From Ceratopteris richardii (Eukaryota > Streptophyta > Polypodiopsida > Polypodiales > Pteridaceae), in NCBI GenBank assembly GCA_020310875.1, contig CM035435.1, forward strand, positions 71,500,492 to 71,564,491: 64,000 nucleotides of DNA, in the 5' to 3' direction. Shown here in pieces: positions 21,086 to 33,600 of this stretch (the stretch's first letter is position 1; every line of letters starts with the position of its first letter). The translations under genes were made by a program, and so were the position numbers. Under the pieces are notes generated by a model. That model saw only the letters and a program-made list of their open reading frames with translations, did no database searches and had not been told where the DNA came from.

Positions 21086-24000
21086 GGAAAAGATTTTCGT
21101 CCTCGAAAATAGAGCTATATACATACTGTAGGCAACCCCCGAGCCTCATGTTCTAAAACTAGAAGAACATGGTCATGTTCTAGAACTGGAAGAACATGTC
21201 TCATCTCTGTGGTGGCATCCTTGCCCAAATGATTCTAAACACTATCTCTCTTTGCACTTTGATAAACTAGTCAAAGTACAAAATAGTGAATGAATAATAA
21301 AGGTGGATCTAAACACATATCCCTGGCTAATTCACAGTTTCTGGATGTGCGATCTAGGCACAAACATGTGAATTAGGTGGATTCAAATTACTAGTCCATT
21401 TCTAGGCATAACTGGTGCATGGGCTTAGTAATGAAGGTGGGATTCTTATCCCTCACAAGACTTTGAGAATTCTTGATTCACTTGAATTTGTTTTGGAGAA
21501 CTTGAAGTGTGGTTGTCCCATACATCTAACTTTAGATGTCTGTTCAATGGTTTACTTTTATCTAACAGTTACTTGATTTTTTCCCCCGACTAGAGGACTA
21601 CTCTGTCCCAATGAGTTGAAAAAATCCTATGTAAACTGTAGGAGAAAGTTTACCATTTCGGTGGAATCAACCATACTAACTTCACCAATTCAAATTAAAA
21701 ATGAAAATTGTCCAACTTAGGACACTTTTCTCAAAGACTTTAACTGAAAGTTCTTGGGAATTGTCAATCTGATGAGCAATTCCTAACTTCTCTAATCTAG
21801 AGTATACTGGACTCTAGGAAATCTTTTATGCTATAACTTGAAGCAAAATCAAATGAATAAGTCTACTTAGACTTATCATCTTTTGAAGATTGAAAAGGTT
21901 CTTGTACATAACATCTATCTAGGATGTTCAAGTTAGTTATCTAATTCGAACCGGCTATCCCTGGTCTTTTGCAAAAAGAATCAGATACCATATCTGAGTC
22001 AATTCCAAAAGATTTGGAAAGCGGAAAGAGATAACTAAGACTTTGTACAACCAATTCAAACTTCGAATATACATAAACTTGCTATGAGTCAAAGACTAGA
22101 TGACTCAGGACTTTTTACTTTTCAAAGATCTATTTCAACAAGATATTGAAGCATTGTCTTTATCTTTCAGAGAAATAAGCTGGATTCTCAGAAAGATACA
22201 AAGAAAATCAAAAACATCATCCAACCACAAGATACTAGTGTGGTAACCAACATCAGTGTGTCGACCCACTGAGGTTCTATCGATGAGTTTAGTTTTCAAA
22301 TAATGCTTCACTTGAGACTAAGTTCATGTCACATTCAGTCTTTTTGACTCCTAATCGTGAATGCAATTCTTGTGCATTTCTTTGAGTCTAAAAGAGTGAA
22401 TTTATCAAGTTACACTAGGAACTTGATACTTGACTTAGTCAATTAAATCTTTAGTTGAAAAGATCAACTCAAAATCAAAGTCCAACTTCTTTCAGAAATG
22501 TATCAAATATTTCTGATCAATAACACTTAAACTTGAAGTGTTCTATGAAGATCTTGGAAGTTACTTACTTCATATCTTCAGTTTCCTTGATCTTGAAGTT
22601 ACCTAGAAGTATCGTAAGATACTACTTTCATCCTTTACGAATTAAACTTTTCTTGAAGTCTTAATTCCCTTGAGGATGAAACCTAACTTCAAAATCCAAA
22701 CTAGGACTAAAAGATAATCATCATCCCAGGGTCCGATGTCCCATTCCATCTTTCCTACATCAATCTGAGTATAAAATCTGGTGTCCCATACCACCCTATT
22801 TTATATTCACATTAATGTGTGGGTGATTCTTATCCTAAAGTCTAAACATCTCTTGATAGAGTACCTTATTTCTTCAATTCTTTTACAAGAATTGGAAGTT
22901 TCAGGCATTACCTCTAACTAGATTTTCTTAGGTTTTGATTCCTTCGCATGATCACCTCAGAATCATGTGCTTTGCCTTGGAAACTTGAAAACCTCTTTGA
23001 CAGAATATCAATCAGAATTCCAAGTTCTTGAATTTTCTCGAATTCAAGTTCAATTGGTTTACCCTTGACCAATTTTGTAGCGACAAGAGCTTTTGACTTC
23101 TTGTCTTTAGATTCCTTTCTGCTAATGCTTTTAGGTACCTATCCTGGCCAGGACTTTTCATAGGAATCTCTCTACTGCTTAAGTCTAAGCATCCGCTCAT
23201 GCTTCTGGATTTGTACCAAAATCCCTTGATAGGCAAACACTTATGTTTTACCTTCCATAGACTTAAGTACCGTCTTCACGGTTGCAGACTACATACTTGG
23301 AATTACTTCACTCTGTTCAGACTTGGAACAGCTTGCTTTTTCACAATTTTCCATTTAACTAAATGGAACTTGAGTGAATAATTCCTAACGGAATTTTTTA
23401 CTGCCAATACTTGGGCAATCTACACAGTAGTTCTAATCGCACATTCTTGGACAATCATGGCCAAGTTTGATCAATTCTGGTTGATACTTGCGACAAAAAT
23501 AAAGACTTAGTCTTTATCTTTTAAGATCTCTTAAACTATCTTAAGCTTCTTTGCTTACCTGCAGGATTTTAGAGATCTTTCCCTCAACTTAAGTCCAAGC
23601 ATTTTCTAATGCTTTTTAGATTCCAAAGCTAAGAATCTTTGATATACGGTTAGGTTATATCACTTATTTGGACTTGAATACCAAACCTGGTGGTTAGGGA
23701 TTTGCTGGGAACTACTTGCTATAAAACTTCTCTTGAAATATGCTAGTCTCACAACTGGAGAGATTTCTTTCAAGAACTTTTTTGATTCCTACCAAGGAAT
23801 CAAGTAATACTAAGCTATAACTTGAAGCAGACGATTCATCTTGGAATCTTTTGCTTTCCAGTTCAATGATTCATCTTGGAATCTTCTCCTTTACTGGAAA
23901 GATCTTCAAAAGGAATTCTAGACTTTTGGATAAGACCAAGACTTAAGGCTTTGCTTGTCCAAAAGACAATTCTCATTTAACTAATGAAATAGTTAATTGG

Positions 24001-25900
24001 ACTCTTTCATTAGCTTATCTTTTAGGAAATAGCTTAATTTCCAAAGATTACTTGGCTTGGATCTCTTGTTTAAGCTTTTCTTATCTTAAAGACCACCAAG
24101 CATACTTTTCTTATCTTTAGAAAAGTGCTTTAATAAAGTCTCCATATTTGAAAACTTTGCACATGCAAATAATGCTTGGAATTGTTTACTTAATCTTATA
24201 AAAGATATTCTTGATTTTTATAAGATTCAAGGTTTTACCACTTGAAGCTAATCTTTTAGGAAAGAATTTGTTTCCTAAATGGTCTTTAGGAAATATCGTG
24301 ATTTCCTAAGCTATATCTGTTTCAGACATAAAAAATAATTTGAATCATTTGATTAATTGTCATGACTTTAGGAAATTACTTGATTCCTAAAGATCAATTA
24401 ATATTTGTCTGGATTTTTTCTTTTTTAAGCCTTGAGCTAGCTTAAATAGAATCAAGCAGTTTCCTTCAAAAGTTTTCATGTCAATTGAAGACCTTGCATC
24501 ATGCCTTGAGATGCATTTCTGGAAACTAGCATCTATGACCACTAGAGTTCCAGTGTTTCTAGAAGTTCAATACTTCTACTTATTTTCATCCATATTTGAT
24601 GAATAATAAAGTATTAAACCTTCCAAAATTTGCTGAACTTACAAGTTTCAACAGAAACTTCCTTACTTGGATGCATGAACATGAACATCCAAAAACAACT
24701 AAATCCTCGATAGCTGCTAAGAATGTCTAGGTTTCTTCCTAAACTTAGACTGAGCATGCATATTGGAAAGTAGCTCTATTTTCTTGGCATTCTAATGACA
24801 AGAAAAAATGAATACTTACTTTCAACATGCTTTCTTTTCCTCAAAAAGACTCCTACTAAGTGGTACCTATGTATCACTTTTTTGGGAAAAAAATAGACTA
24901 GATACTTAGTTGCATGATAGTCAAGATCCTTGCAACTAGGTAATTTTCTATTTTTTCCACCTAGCTAAGTCAGTTAGAAAAAGAAAGAAATGAAAGTATA
25001 CGTATTCAACTACTTACCAAAAGATCATGCGTATGCTCATGCATCTACTTGCATGCAAATGCATGTTCATGTATGCAAATGCCCATTCTTGGGTGCAAAT
25101 GCATGTGACTTCATGCAAGTGTAATGAACTTAAGCAAATCTTGAGCTTATTAGGTATGCAAACAAGCATCCATGCAAAAACAACCTGCTTGCTATTCTGG
25201 CAAAAGATAATTATTCAAGTGCATGAACTGGAGAATTAACTACCTTTCCCAAGCAAGTGCGAACTTGATGTGCACAAAACATTCTTTTATGCACAAATAA
25301 TCTTTTCATTTTTGTGCATGAATGGAAATAAAAATTTCAATTGCATACCTAAAACTGAAAAGTACTTGTATACTTTTATGTCATTTCAATACCATCTTTA
25401 GCTCTCTAATTAGCTTTCATATTGAGATAACCATAATTGGACTACGCTTTTAGTCCTAATTAATGCATCCTAAATGAAAGCATTCGAGCAAACAAATATC
25501 AAAATGAAAACATAACTTGGAAAATACTTAGCTCCACATAGAGCTACGTCCTTCCCTTGATCCTTTGGAAGAGTGATTCGTCCTCTTAATCCGCAAGAAA
25601 AAATGATTCTTCATCTTGGTTAGCTTCAATCTCCATGCTTTGAAGACTCAGTGCATGCATCATCCATCATGGATGCATGTCCTCCAGCTACATGGTCTTT
25701 GTATGACACATCCACTTCTCAATGGTTGTAAGATAAAGAAGATGATGCATTATGACTTGATAGAAGCTCCTTGACTCGTTGTCACATAGCTCCAGGGACA
25801 TCTTGATCGAAAATTTAAAAGAAAATGCCTCCCTTCACCTTTGACCATCAATCGATTTCTGCCCCAAATGATGAAGAAGGTGGTGATTACAACGATAAGC
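21086..25900 (-). other. Non-coding interior of element C
   Basis: This is a long AT-rich stretch without a coding frame on either strand. Words such as CTTGAAGT and GACTTA recur, and four short foldbacks of the form TTTAGGAAA…TTTCCTAAA lie at 24018-24392. I could not recognise decayed gag or pol. Confidence 0.6.
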
Positions 25901-25949
25901 TCTGAAGACCAGGACAAATAATTAACTATTCATAATAATATTGCAAGCG

Positions 25950-26660
25950 CTTCTTTCTCTATTGGATAGAGCAATGAAATCTGGTCCACGGGTCGCGGGT
26001 TCGAACACTAGCTGCCGTCTTCTGAAACAGATCTCTTGGTTGTGATGTTGTCCACGACTTCAGCCGATCACACTTCATTTTTTGTCATGAGAACGTTTTC
26101 AAAAGAAAATTGGCGTAGATCTGTTTGATACGAGGCTTGGTCTCGTGGCTATGCCTACAGGTCACGGGTTCAATCACTGTGTGTCCTATGCAGGTTACCT
26201 CTCACTTTTGTCATCCTCCAGAAGCTCTGGAAACGCGCGATTTACAGAAGAAGATTAGAGATTCGCACGCCATGCGCAGCCGGCAGATGTGCGCTTTCTT
26301 GGACAAGGCAGATGTGTCACTGGAGGGAGACCACGAGATCAAATCCCGTGCGCGATCTGCTGTACATAAGACTTCTATTGTTGTTTTATTACAAAGAATA
26401 AAAATAAATAAATCAATCTCTGTAGCACGAAGCCGAATCGATAGTGTGGATACAACGAAGTACAGTTCGCGAATGGTCGCGAGTTCGGGTCCTGGCGCCA
26501 CCATCTGCAGATTGAAACGGCTTTTGTAAACTCGTATGGCGCGAAACACAGATCTAGATGCTTTTCTCTTAGAATATTTTCACCCGAGCTCTGTGTGTTC
26601 TTGGATATGCGAGAGACGCCACTCCCGTGAGGTCACGGGTTCGAACCCCGTGCGCAACAG
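25950..26660 (+). repeat. Row of about five tRNA-like arms in the leader of element C
   Basis: T-arm-like words occur at spacings of roughly 120-190 bp: GGGTCGCGGGTTCGAACAC (~25987), GGTCACGGGTTCAATCAC (~26160), a weaker ACGAGATCAAATCCCGT (~26332), GGTCGCGAGTTCGGGTCC (~26474) and CACGGGTTCGAACCCCGTG (~26633). The last forms a perfect 5-bp stem with a 7-nt loop. The first is preceded by a D-arm-like CTCTATTGGATAGAG. They are on the strand opposite to the element's sense direction. Confidence 0.5.
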
Positions 26661-26876
26661 GCTGGATATAGGACTTAATTCTGTTTTTTTTTTATAACCT
26701 CCTCCTCCTCCAGATAGCCTGCCAAGATTACATTGATTCGGAAGGATATTTCGAAATAGCCGCGACCAGCGATTGACGAGGAAGAAGTTAGAGAGAGCAA
26801 AAATAATAAGCAAGAAGCTAATGGAAGGAAAGATGATGAAGCCCACTCCAAGGTCACCATGGAAGCTCAACCTTGA

Positions 26877-26888
26877 GCTCTGATACCA
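26877..26888 (-). promoter_or_regulatory. Primer-binding site of element C (tRNA-iMet)
   Basis: TGGTATCAGAGC on the minus strand, one base inside the 5' LTR end, is the standard plant initiator-Met primer site. Confidence 0.93.
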
Positions 26889-26889
26889 A

Positions 26890-27337
26890 TGCAAGAGAAC
26901 AAGGATTACGACCACCACATGCTTGAGAGATGACTCTCCTCCCAACCAAATGCCTATATATATAGCTCTCTCCAGGGGACTGCCTTCTTGGGCAGGTGGA
27001 TACTAACCATCCAAGTGTCAGCCATGTAACTACATGTGCGCCAAGTGTCCCAGTTAACTCGAGTTAACTCAAGTGGATGCTTCTAGAAGGCTCTAGAGCT
27101 CTTTGGGCAAAACACTCTCTCCATGTCTCCCATGGGGATTGAACCCAAGATCTCCTCCTTCACATCCTTGAGACTTAACCACTAAGCTAAGTGGATCACT
27201 TGTTCACAAGAGCACAAGACCTCCTAGTAAGTCTAAACTCGAGATCTTTGGTCATACACACGGATGACCAAACGGTGTCCGATTTCAGATCTGTCTGAAC
27301 CGGCCAGACCCTTGGATCATAGACTTACTTTATTACA
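26890..27337 (-). repeat. LTR of element C (5' LTR in element orientation)
   Basis: This is the 448-bp twin of 20625-21072, ending at the CA of 27336-27337 and followed by the GATAC duplication. Confidence 0.93.
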
Positions 27338-27935
27338 GATACTAATGTATAATCCAATATATACGTGGAAATGAGAAGGATTTAGTAATACGGAAATGGG
27401 AAATGGATTCTATGTGATGGTCCTCATAAGTTTTTTAAACATTGCCTTGTATGTTCCATGCAAGATTTTTTACATTTCTATTGAGCTCCTTCTCCCATGT
27501 ATTATTGTGCTCCTTCTCCCATATATCCACCAGATACTTTGACTTAGGAGGTGGTGTAGGTGTTGTCATAGCTTTCATGACGCTTAGAAATGGAGGGAGC
27601 TCGAAATTTGACGTAGTCATGGTCAAGTCCTAAGGGATGTAGGAGATCTATTGTCACTTAGTCCAGCTTCCGTCACAAAGTTCCTTTTGCTAGATCATAA
27701 TAAGAGGGAAAGTTACATGAAAGTTCTATGAACCCCATCTCAACATATATAGGATGTATGAAACCCATCTCAACATACATACATAGGCTTACCATGAGTC
27801 GAGAGAGAGTCCAAACATTATCTTATATGTAGCGTGTCATCTTGGAAAATGTCAAGAAAACCATTCTATGTATTCCTTTTTTGAAGAATACAGCCGAATA
27901 AGCTCCCTATGTAGGTGGAATTCCGGGGAACGTAC
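27338..27935. repeat. Dispersed repeat families D (end) and B, copy 1
   Basis: From 27343 the interrupted D repeat continues. From about 27440 the sequence matches 34735-35372, parts of 39410-40020 and 41770-41799, beginning with the words TTTTTACATTTCTATTG and AGCTCCTTCTCCC. No coding frame is supported. Confidence 0.7.
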
Positions 27936-28429
27936 ATTATCTGGCATATTTTGAGATCTGAGAATCTTAAAGTCATCAACAGAAGCACAGGATCATTGAT
28001 GCAGACTTTTTTAAGAGGTTTTAGGAACCTAGGACATAAATCTATATCTGATATCAAGGATACCCCTAGTGAAGAGTTCAAGTTATCCACACACTTGGCT
28101 ACTACTGCCCCTTGTAAATGGAGGGAATCCCTCCTTCAATTTTACTCTGACACTAGATTTCACATGGTCATGTATTGTACTTAACTCCTATCTTGATTTT
28201 GTGTATGCATCTGCAAGTGGCATAGCCTCTGCTGGTCCCTTGAGGATTTGTTCCTTTTGATCTCTGCTTTGTGGGGGCCCTTCCCTTTGTACATCCATAC
28301 ATTTCATCTTTAATTTTAAACTTCCTATTTCTTCAAAAAATAAAACACCAAAGGATTCTTAGGATACACTTACCACTTTATACCATGCATGGAGTGAGGC
28401 CCATGTTGCTTACCTCTGAAAAGAGTTGG
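27936..28429. other. No recognisable feature
   Basis: Short open frames here (27915-28184, 28069-28260) show no family signature, and I see no repeat partner in the window. Confidence 0.4.
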
Positions 28430-30060
28430 AGAGTAAGCATATGAATGAAAGGGGTTATGTGGATAGTTTTTTGAAAAGGATCAAAGATTTGAAGGAGAAT
28501 TTGTTTTTTGTTGATGAAGTCTTGCTAGGTAATTCACTTGTGCAAACTATTATTAATGGTTTTCATGATTCATATCAAAGTTTTTCTTCTACTCTTTGAT
28601 TAATGATGATAGGAAATCCTAATGCCTCATCATTTGAGAAGTTAGTCTCTGTTTATTGTAGGAAAATAAGTCTAGACAAAACATGTAAATGATGTGTGTT
28701 GCAGATCAATCTTTCCTTGCTAATTACAGAGGCAAAGATAAATGGAGCTCGTCTACTAATAAGCAGAAATATGCAAACGCTACACAATCAAATAAGGCAG
28801 AGAAATATGAGAAGAAAACAGAAAAGCAAAAATGATTTTTTAAATATTGTAAGAGAAATAATCATGTCATAAAGAGTGTCCAAACTCCGTATGAAACTTG
28901 GCATGGTCGTAATCCATATATTGCTCGTTTGTGTGTCTCTGTTGTCCAGCATATTCATTAATGTCTAGACAACAATGCATAAAATTAAATGATAAAGTCA
29001 TGAAATTCATTTTTGTTGGGTATAGTTATGAAAGCAAAGGCTATTGTTTTTATCATCCATATACTAAACACATTTTGGTTAGCCATGATGTTGTTTTTGT
29101 GGAAGATGCAATTTAGCCATTATTTTCATGTACCAATGAGACATTTTTTCGCCCTAGAGGTGTGTATGACACTTTGCTGCTTACTTTCATAGGTAGGTAG
29201 TCAAGTGTTAGTCCAAATGAGGCAATTTCCTAGCCTTTAGAGATTCCGCTTGATGATGTTGATCATTCCATCTTTTATCCAAATTTACATGTTACATAGC
29301 AAGTTAGATGCACCTCTATCATATCATACTTGTTCAGGATCTCATAGTGCTTCCTTTGCATGAGATTTCTATGCAATGGCTACCTCTATTTTTGCGATGA
29401 GAATAGCCTATTTATTTTGATGAAGCACAAAATTTAAAAAATTGGATGGATTCTATGAAATAAAAATATGGTGCTATTATGAAAAATGGAACCTTGACTT
29501 TATGTGGTTCGCCTCCAAGAAAAAAGGCCATTGGCACTAAACGGGTATGCAAGGTAAAATGTAAGCCTAATGGAATAGTTGATAGGTATAAGGCTAACCT
29601 TGTTGCAAAAAATTATGCTCAAGAGAGAGGGATTGATTTTGATGATGGGGCTTTGCACTCACTTGTCGAATGACCAGCATTCATAGCATTTGTACACTTG
29701 CAACTCATCATGGTTTGAATGTACATCAATCAGCTATTAGAACTACATTTTAAGAAGTGTATCTATTTTAGCCTTGTTTTCTTGTGCAAAACGGGCATGA
29801 AAACAAATTGTGCAGGTTGAGAAAGTCATTATATGTTTTGAAGTAAGCACCACATGCTTGGTATGAAAAGATACATGCCTACTTGATTGCACATGGTTTT
29901 GAGAACAATCGAACTAGGAGCACCTTATCTATTAAGGGTGCAAATGATGTACTTCTGACCATCATTGTGTATGGTGATGACATGTTGCTATTGGTCTTAA
30001 TGAGAAGCATATTTCTAAATTTGAGGTTGATTTGCATGCCTCTACAACTATTCCTAAATG
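28430..30060 (+). pseudogene. Decayed Ty1/copia retrotransposon relic
   Basis: Fragments of a copia polyprotein occur in order on the plus strand with many stops and shifts. They are a gag-like stretch at ~28480-28680, an integrase-end TPYETWHGRNP-like stretch near 28890, a KFIFVGYSYESKGYCFYHP segment (28990-29065), RT segments around KAIGTKRVCKVKCKPNG and YKANLVAKNYAQERGIDFD (29520-29650), and a degenerate YGDDM active-site block near 29970. No LTRs are visible. It differs from the copia element at 44023-50562 and is much older. Confidence 0.82.
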
Positions 30061-30617
30061 CCTAGTGTTGTTTCGTCCACCTTGCAAGTGTGTGTGTGTG
30101 TGTATACGAATGCATGCCTTCATGTTTTCTTCAAGTCTACAAATTAAAAAACAACATGAATCTTCATTTGTAGCTAAAAACATACAAAGGATCACAAAAG
30201 AACTTTTTCCATTATGCATTTCGACTTAGGCATTGGTTTTTATGTCACTCATCGACACAAAATAAGAGTAACAGTATTGAGTAAAATGTCAATTTCGCTG
30301 ATAAAAATACAAGAAAATTCAACTAGGTGTATACTAAAAAGGTACAAAAAACAAGTCGAAAAACAAGGTACTTGTGTAGAACACAAATATCAGTGCATGT
30401 GCTATGATGTAGAAAGAAAAAAAAAAGGTAGAAAATTGAACCGATTATCTATGTTGATTAGTTAAAAAATATATGTACATAGAGAATTCAATCATTGTTC
30501 TGTACAAAACGTGCAATTGTGCTATCAGCAGATTAGGTCCCTCGAACCATTATAGTGCATTTACGTTCTAGTGCATTTGTGATTGTAAGTGTGTTACCAC
30601 TAGAAGATGAGGTCCTC
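30061..30617. other. Flank between copia relic and Ca2+-ATPase
   Basis: AT-rich sequence with a short GT run near 30088-30102. It contains the 3' untranslated region of the minus-strand gene, but I cannot place a polyadenylation site with confidence. Confidence 0.4.
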
Positions 30618-33600
30618 TCAACCATTGTAGAGTGGATTTCTTGTTCTAGGGATGGAAGGAGCGAGCTTTGTCAAAAAAGCAATTGGCCAGCTCAATGCAG
30701 CTACACATATACATATCAACCATTGTTGCCAATCCAACCGAATAGTAGACGCAAATTTCTCTAGGAACTCCACCATTACCACTTGTAAAGCAAGAGTGGC
30801 TCCCACTATGACCATGAATAGACAATTTTCCTGCAAACCTTCGAATATGTTGAGCTTATAAGGCTGGCGCGAGTTCACCTCATTGAAGAGTTGGCAAAGC
30901 ACAAATGTGTTGAAGATAACAGTACGCTTGATGGTTTCAGCATCTTTCTCTCCCGAAAGGTGTAAGAGCTCTATGCCTCTGAACTGTAGAATCAGTAGAA
31001 CAACCACTTGGTAGATTGCTTGCACCATCAAATTTTTCCACATCGCATGGTTTATAAGAGGTTTGTGGCGACCCATAGGAGGTTTCTGCATGAGCTCATC
31101 TGTAGGGGGCTCTGTGGCTAAAGCTAAAGCGCCCAATGTATCCATTATGAGATTTACCCATAACAATTGCACCACTGTTAGAGGGACATCTCCCGATGTC
31201 ATTGCAGCAACAAAGTTCACTGTGAGGGCTGTGACATTCACTGTGAGCTGAAACTGAAGGAATTTTTGTATGTTGAAATTGATGGAGCGTCCCCATCTGA
31301 CGGCCTTTACGACAGACGTGAAGTTGTCGTCAAGTATGATAATGGCCGAGCTTTCCTTCGCCACCTCTGTCCCTTGGATGCCCATGGAGAGCCCTATGTC
31401 TGCCTTGCGTAGTGCGGGGGCATCGTTAGTGCCATCCCCTGTGACTGCAACTACCTCGCCCATCGATTGGAGGGTCTCAACCAACAGCAACTTATCTGAT
31501 GGTAATGCTCGAGCAACAATTGCCACTCCAGGCAAGTTTTTCCTTCTTTCCTCATCTGTCCAACTTCTTAACGCAGCCCCTTCGATAGCTATCAGTTCAT
31601 CGGTACATCCCACCGCCAAGATTCCACACTCCAAGGCTATCGCCTTGGCAGTTTGAAGGCTGTCTCCAGTTACCATTCTAACAGTAACACCAGCTCGTCT
31701 AACATCAGCCACAGCTGCCTTGACTTCAGGCCTGTATGGATCCTTCATCCCGACTATGGCCAACAATGTTAGGTTAGACTCAGGAAGGCTCCAAGAACTC
31801 CGATTACATGTGATTTCCTCTTCCTCATCTTCTCGTTCCACTGTTGTATATGCCATTGCCACACAACGAAGACTCGAACAAGCCATGGAGTCTATGATCG
31901 CCATAATCTCTTGCCTCTTCTCAGCTGAGATTGGCTTTTCACTGGGAGAGCACTGCGAGTCGTCATCGGTTTCTAGCTGCTCCATATCTATCCACTTGCT
32001 ACACATCGACAGGATTATTTCAGCAGCGCCCTTCCAGTGAACCACTAACAATCGATGGCCAATGTTTTGCACAGCTACCCCTGCGCGCTTCGTTGCCGAG
32101 TTGAATGTCTGTACTTGTAAAATAAGTGATTTCAATCTTGTTGCCTCAAAGTCCATGCCAGCTTTCAAGCCCCACCATAAAAGAGCTGCCTCTGTCGGAG
32201 ACCCCGCAACCCCCAGTGCTTGCCGCTCATCTCCCTTTAACTCGTCTCGCCTACAGCACGATTTTGCTGGAAACACGCTTCCTGTTGTGTTCTGGGCTAT
32301 TCCTTGAAACAGAAGGCTCCTAAGGCTTGTAGGGAACGTACACATGATTTTATCTGTGTCACTTTCGGAGGGGATGATCTTCCCAGCAACCCAGGAGTTG
32401 ACTACAGTCATTTGATTGACCGTAAGGGTACCTGTTTTGTCGCTGCAAATGGTTGTGGCAGAGCCCATGGTCTCACAGGCTGCAAGACGACGCACAAGTG
32501 CATTATCCTTCATCATCTTCCTCATCGAGTAAGCAAGTGTGAGTGTCACAGCAAGCGGAAGACCTTCTGGCACTGCCACAACCACGATGGTAACAGCTAT
32601 CGAAAATATATGCACTAAAGCATCGATTGCGTCAGTTACATTAGTGTCGCCGGCCCGGAACTTAGCATCCCCACTAGTGCTGGAATGGCCTGTGAAGTAG
32701 AACGCAATCAAGATGACAAGTAGGAGAAGTGCAACAGATAATCCCACTTTACCGATAAGGGTCGCTGCTTCTGTCAGCCGTTCTTGCAAAGGAGTCTGCC
32801 CAAGCATATTATCATTGCTAAGAAGCTTCATCATATGGCCCCATTCTGTGTTGGCGCCAACAGCAGTGACAAGCATCGATCCATAACCTTCCTGCACCTT
32901 GGAGCCAGATCGTAGAAATGCTTGCTGAGATGGATCTGGCATGTAATACTCACTCTCGCCTGTGAAGCTTGATTCGTCAATAGATAGGGAATAACCCGCT
33001 ATAAGCAGTCCATCCGCAGGGACTTGATCTCCCACCTTTAGCTGTACGACGTCTCCAACCACAATATCGACAGATGAAACGTTAATGCGGCAACCGCCCC
33101 TTGTGAGTTCCACTTTGATATTATCTACCTCATGTGACAGGCGTTGGAACTGTCGAGATTGCTTAAAATCGCTGACGCCAGTGACAATGATAACGAGAAG
33201 AATAGCAACTGCAATGCTGACGCCATCGTACCAGCCCTCTTGAACCCCGTCAGTCTTCATGCCAAATCCAATTGACAAACCAGCGCACAGCATTAGAATA
33301 ATGAGGGTTGTATCTCGGCACGCTGTCCACAGACAGCGCCATAAACTTTTGCTCTTCTTTCTGGGATATACGTTGTCCCCGAAGATGCGTTTCCGATCTT
33401 CGATAGAAACATTGTCATCACCAAATCGATCACAGGGTTCCGATGGAGTCGCAGGCAGACCTTGTGACAGATCTGTGTGTAATTCTTGTGCGAGAGCACG
33501 AAGATCGCCTTTAAAATCACGATTTCGAACAATGCTGGAAACCGTTTGAATAACTTCAGATGTCCACGGGGGATTCCTGCTCTTAAGGTCATTGACATCG

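Larger units (their letters stand above)
20625..27337 (-). mobile_element. Non-autonomous LTR retrotransposon, element C
   Basis: Direct repeats of 448 bp (20625-21072 and 26890-27337) begin TG and end CA, and are flanked by a perfect 5-bp duplication GATAC (20620-20624 and 27338-27342). On the minus strand, TGGTATCAGAGC (tRNA-iMet primer site, 26877-26888) follows the 5' LTR after one base, and a purine tract AAGTGGGGAAGAA precedes the 3' LTR. Both fix the orientation. The 5.8-kb interior has no ORF above ~134 codons and no gag, RT or integrase motif that I can find, so it resembles a LARD-like passenger element. I see no differences between the LTRs, which points to very recent insertion. 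Confidence 0.93.

Noticed and set aside
26580..26945. Possible small secreted protein on the minus strand at the start of element C
   Set aside because: A hydrophobic stretch after an ATG is present, but the frame is short, runs into the LTR and shows no conservation evidence.
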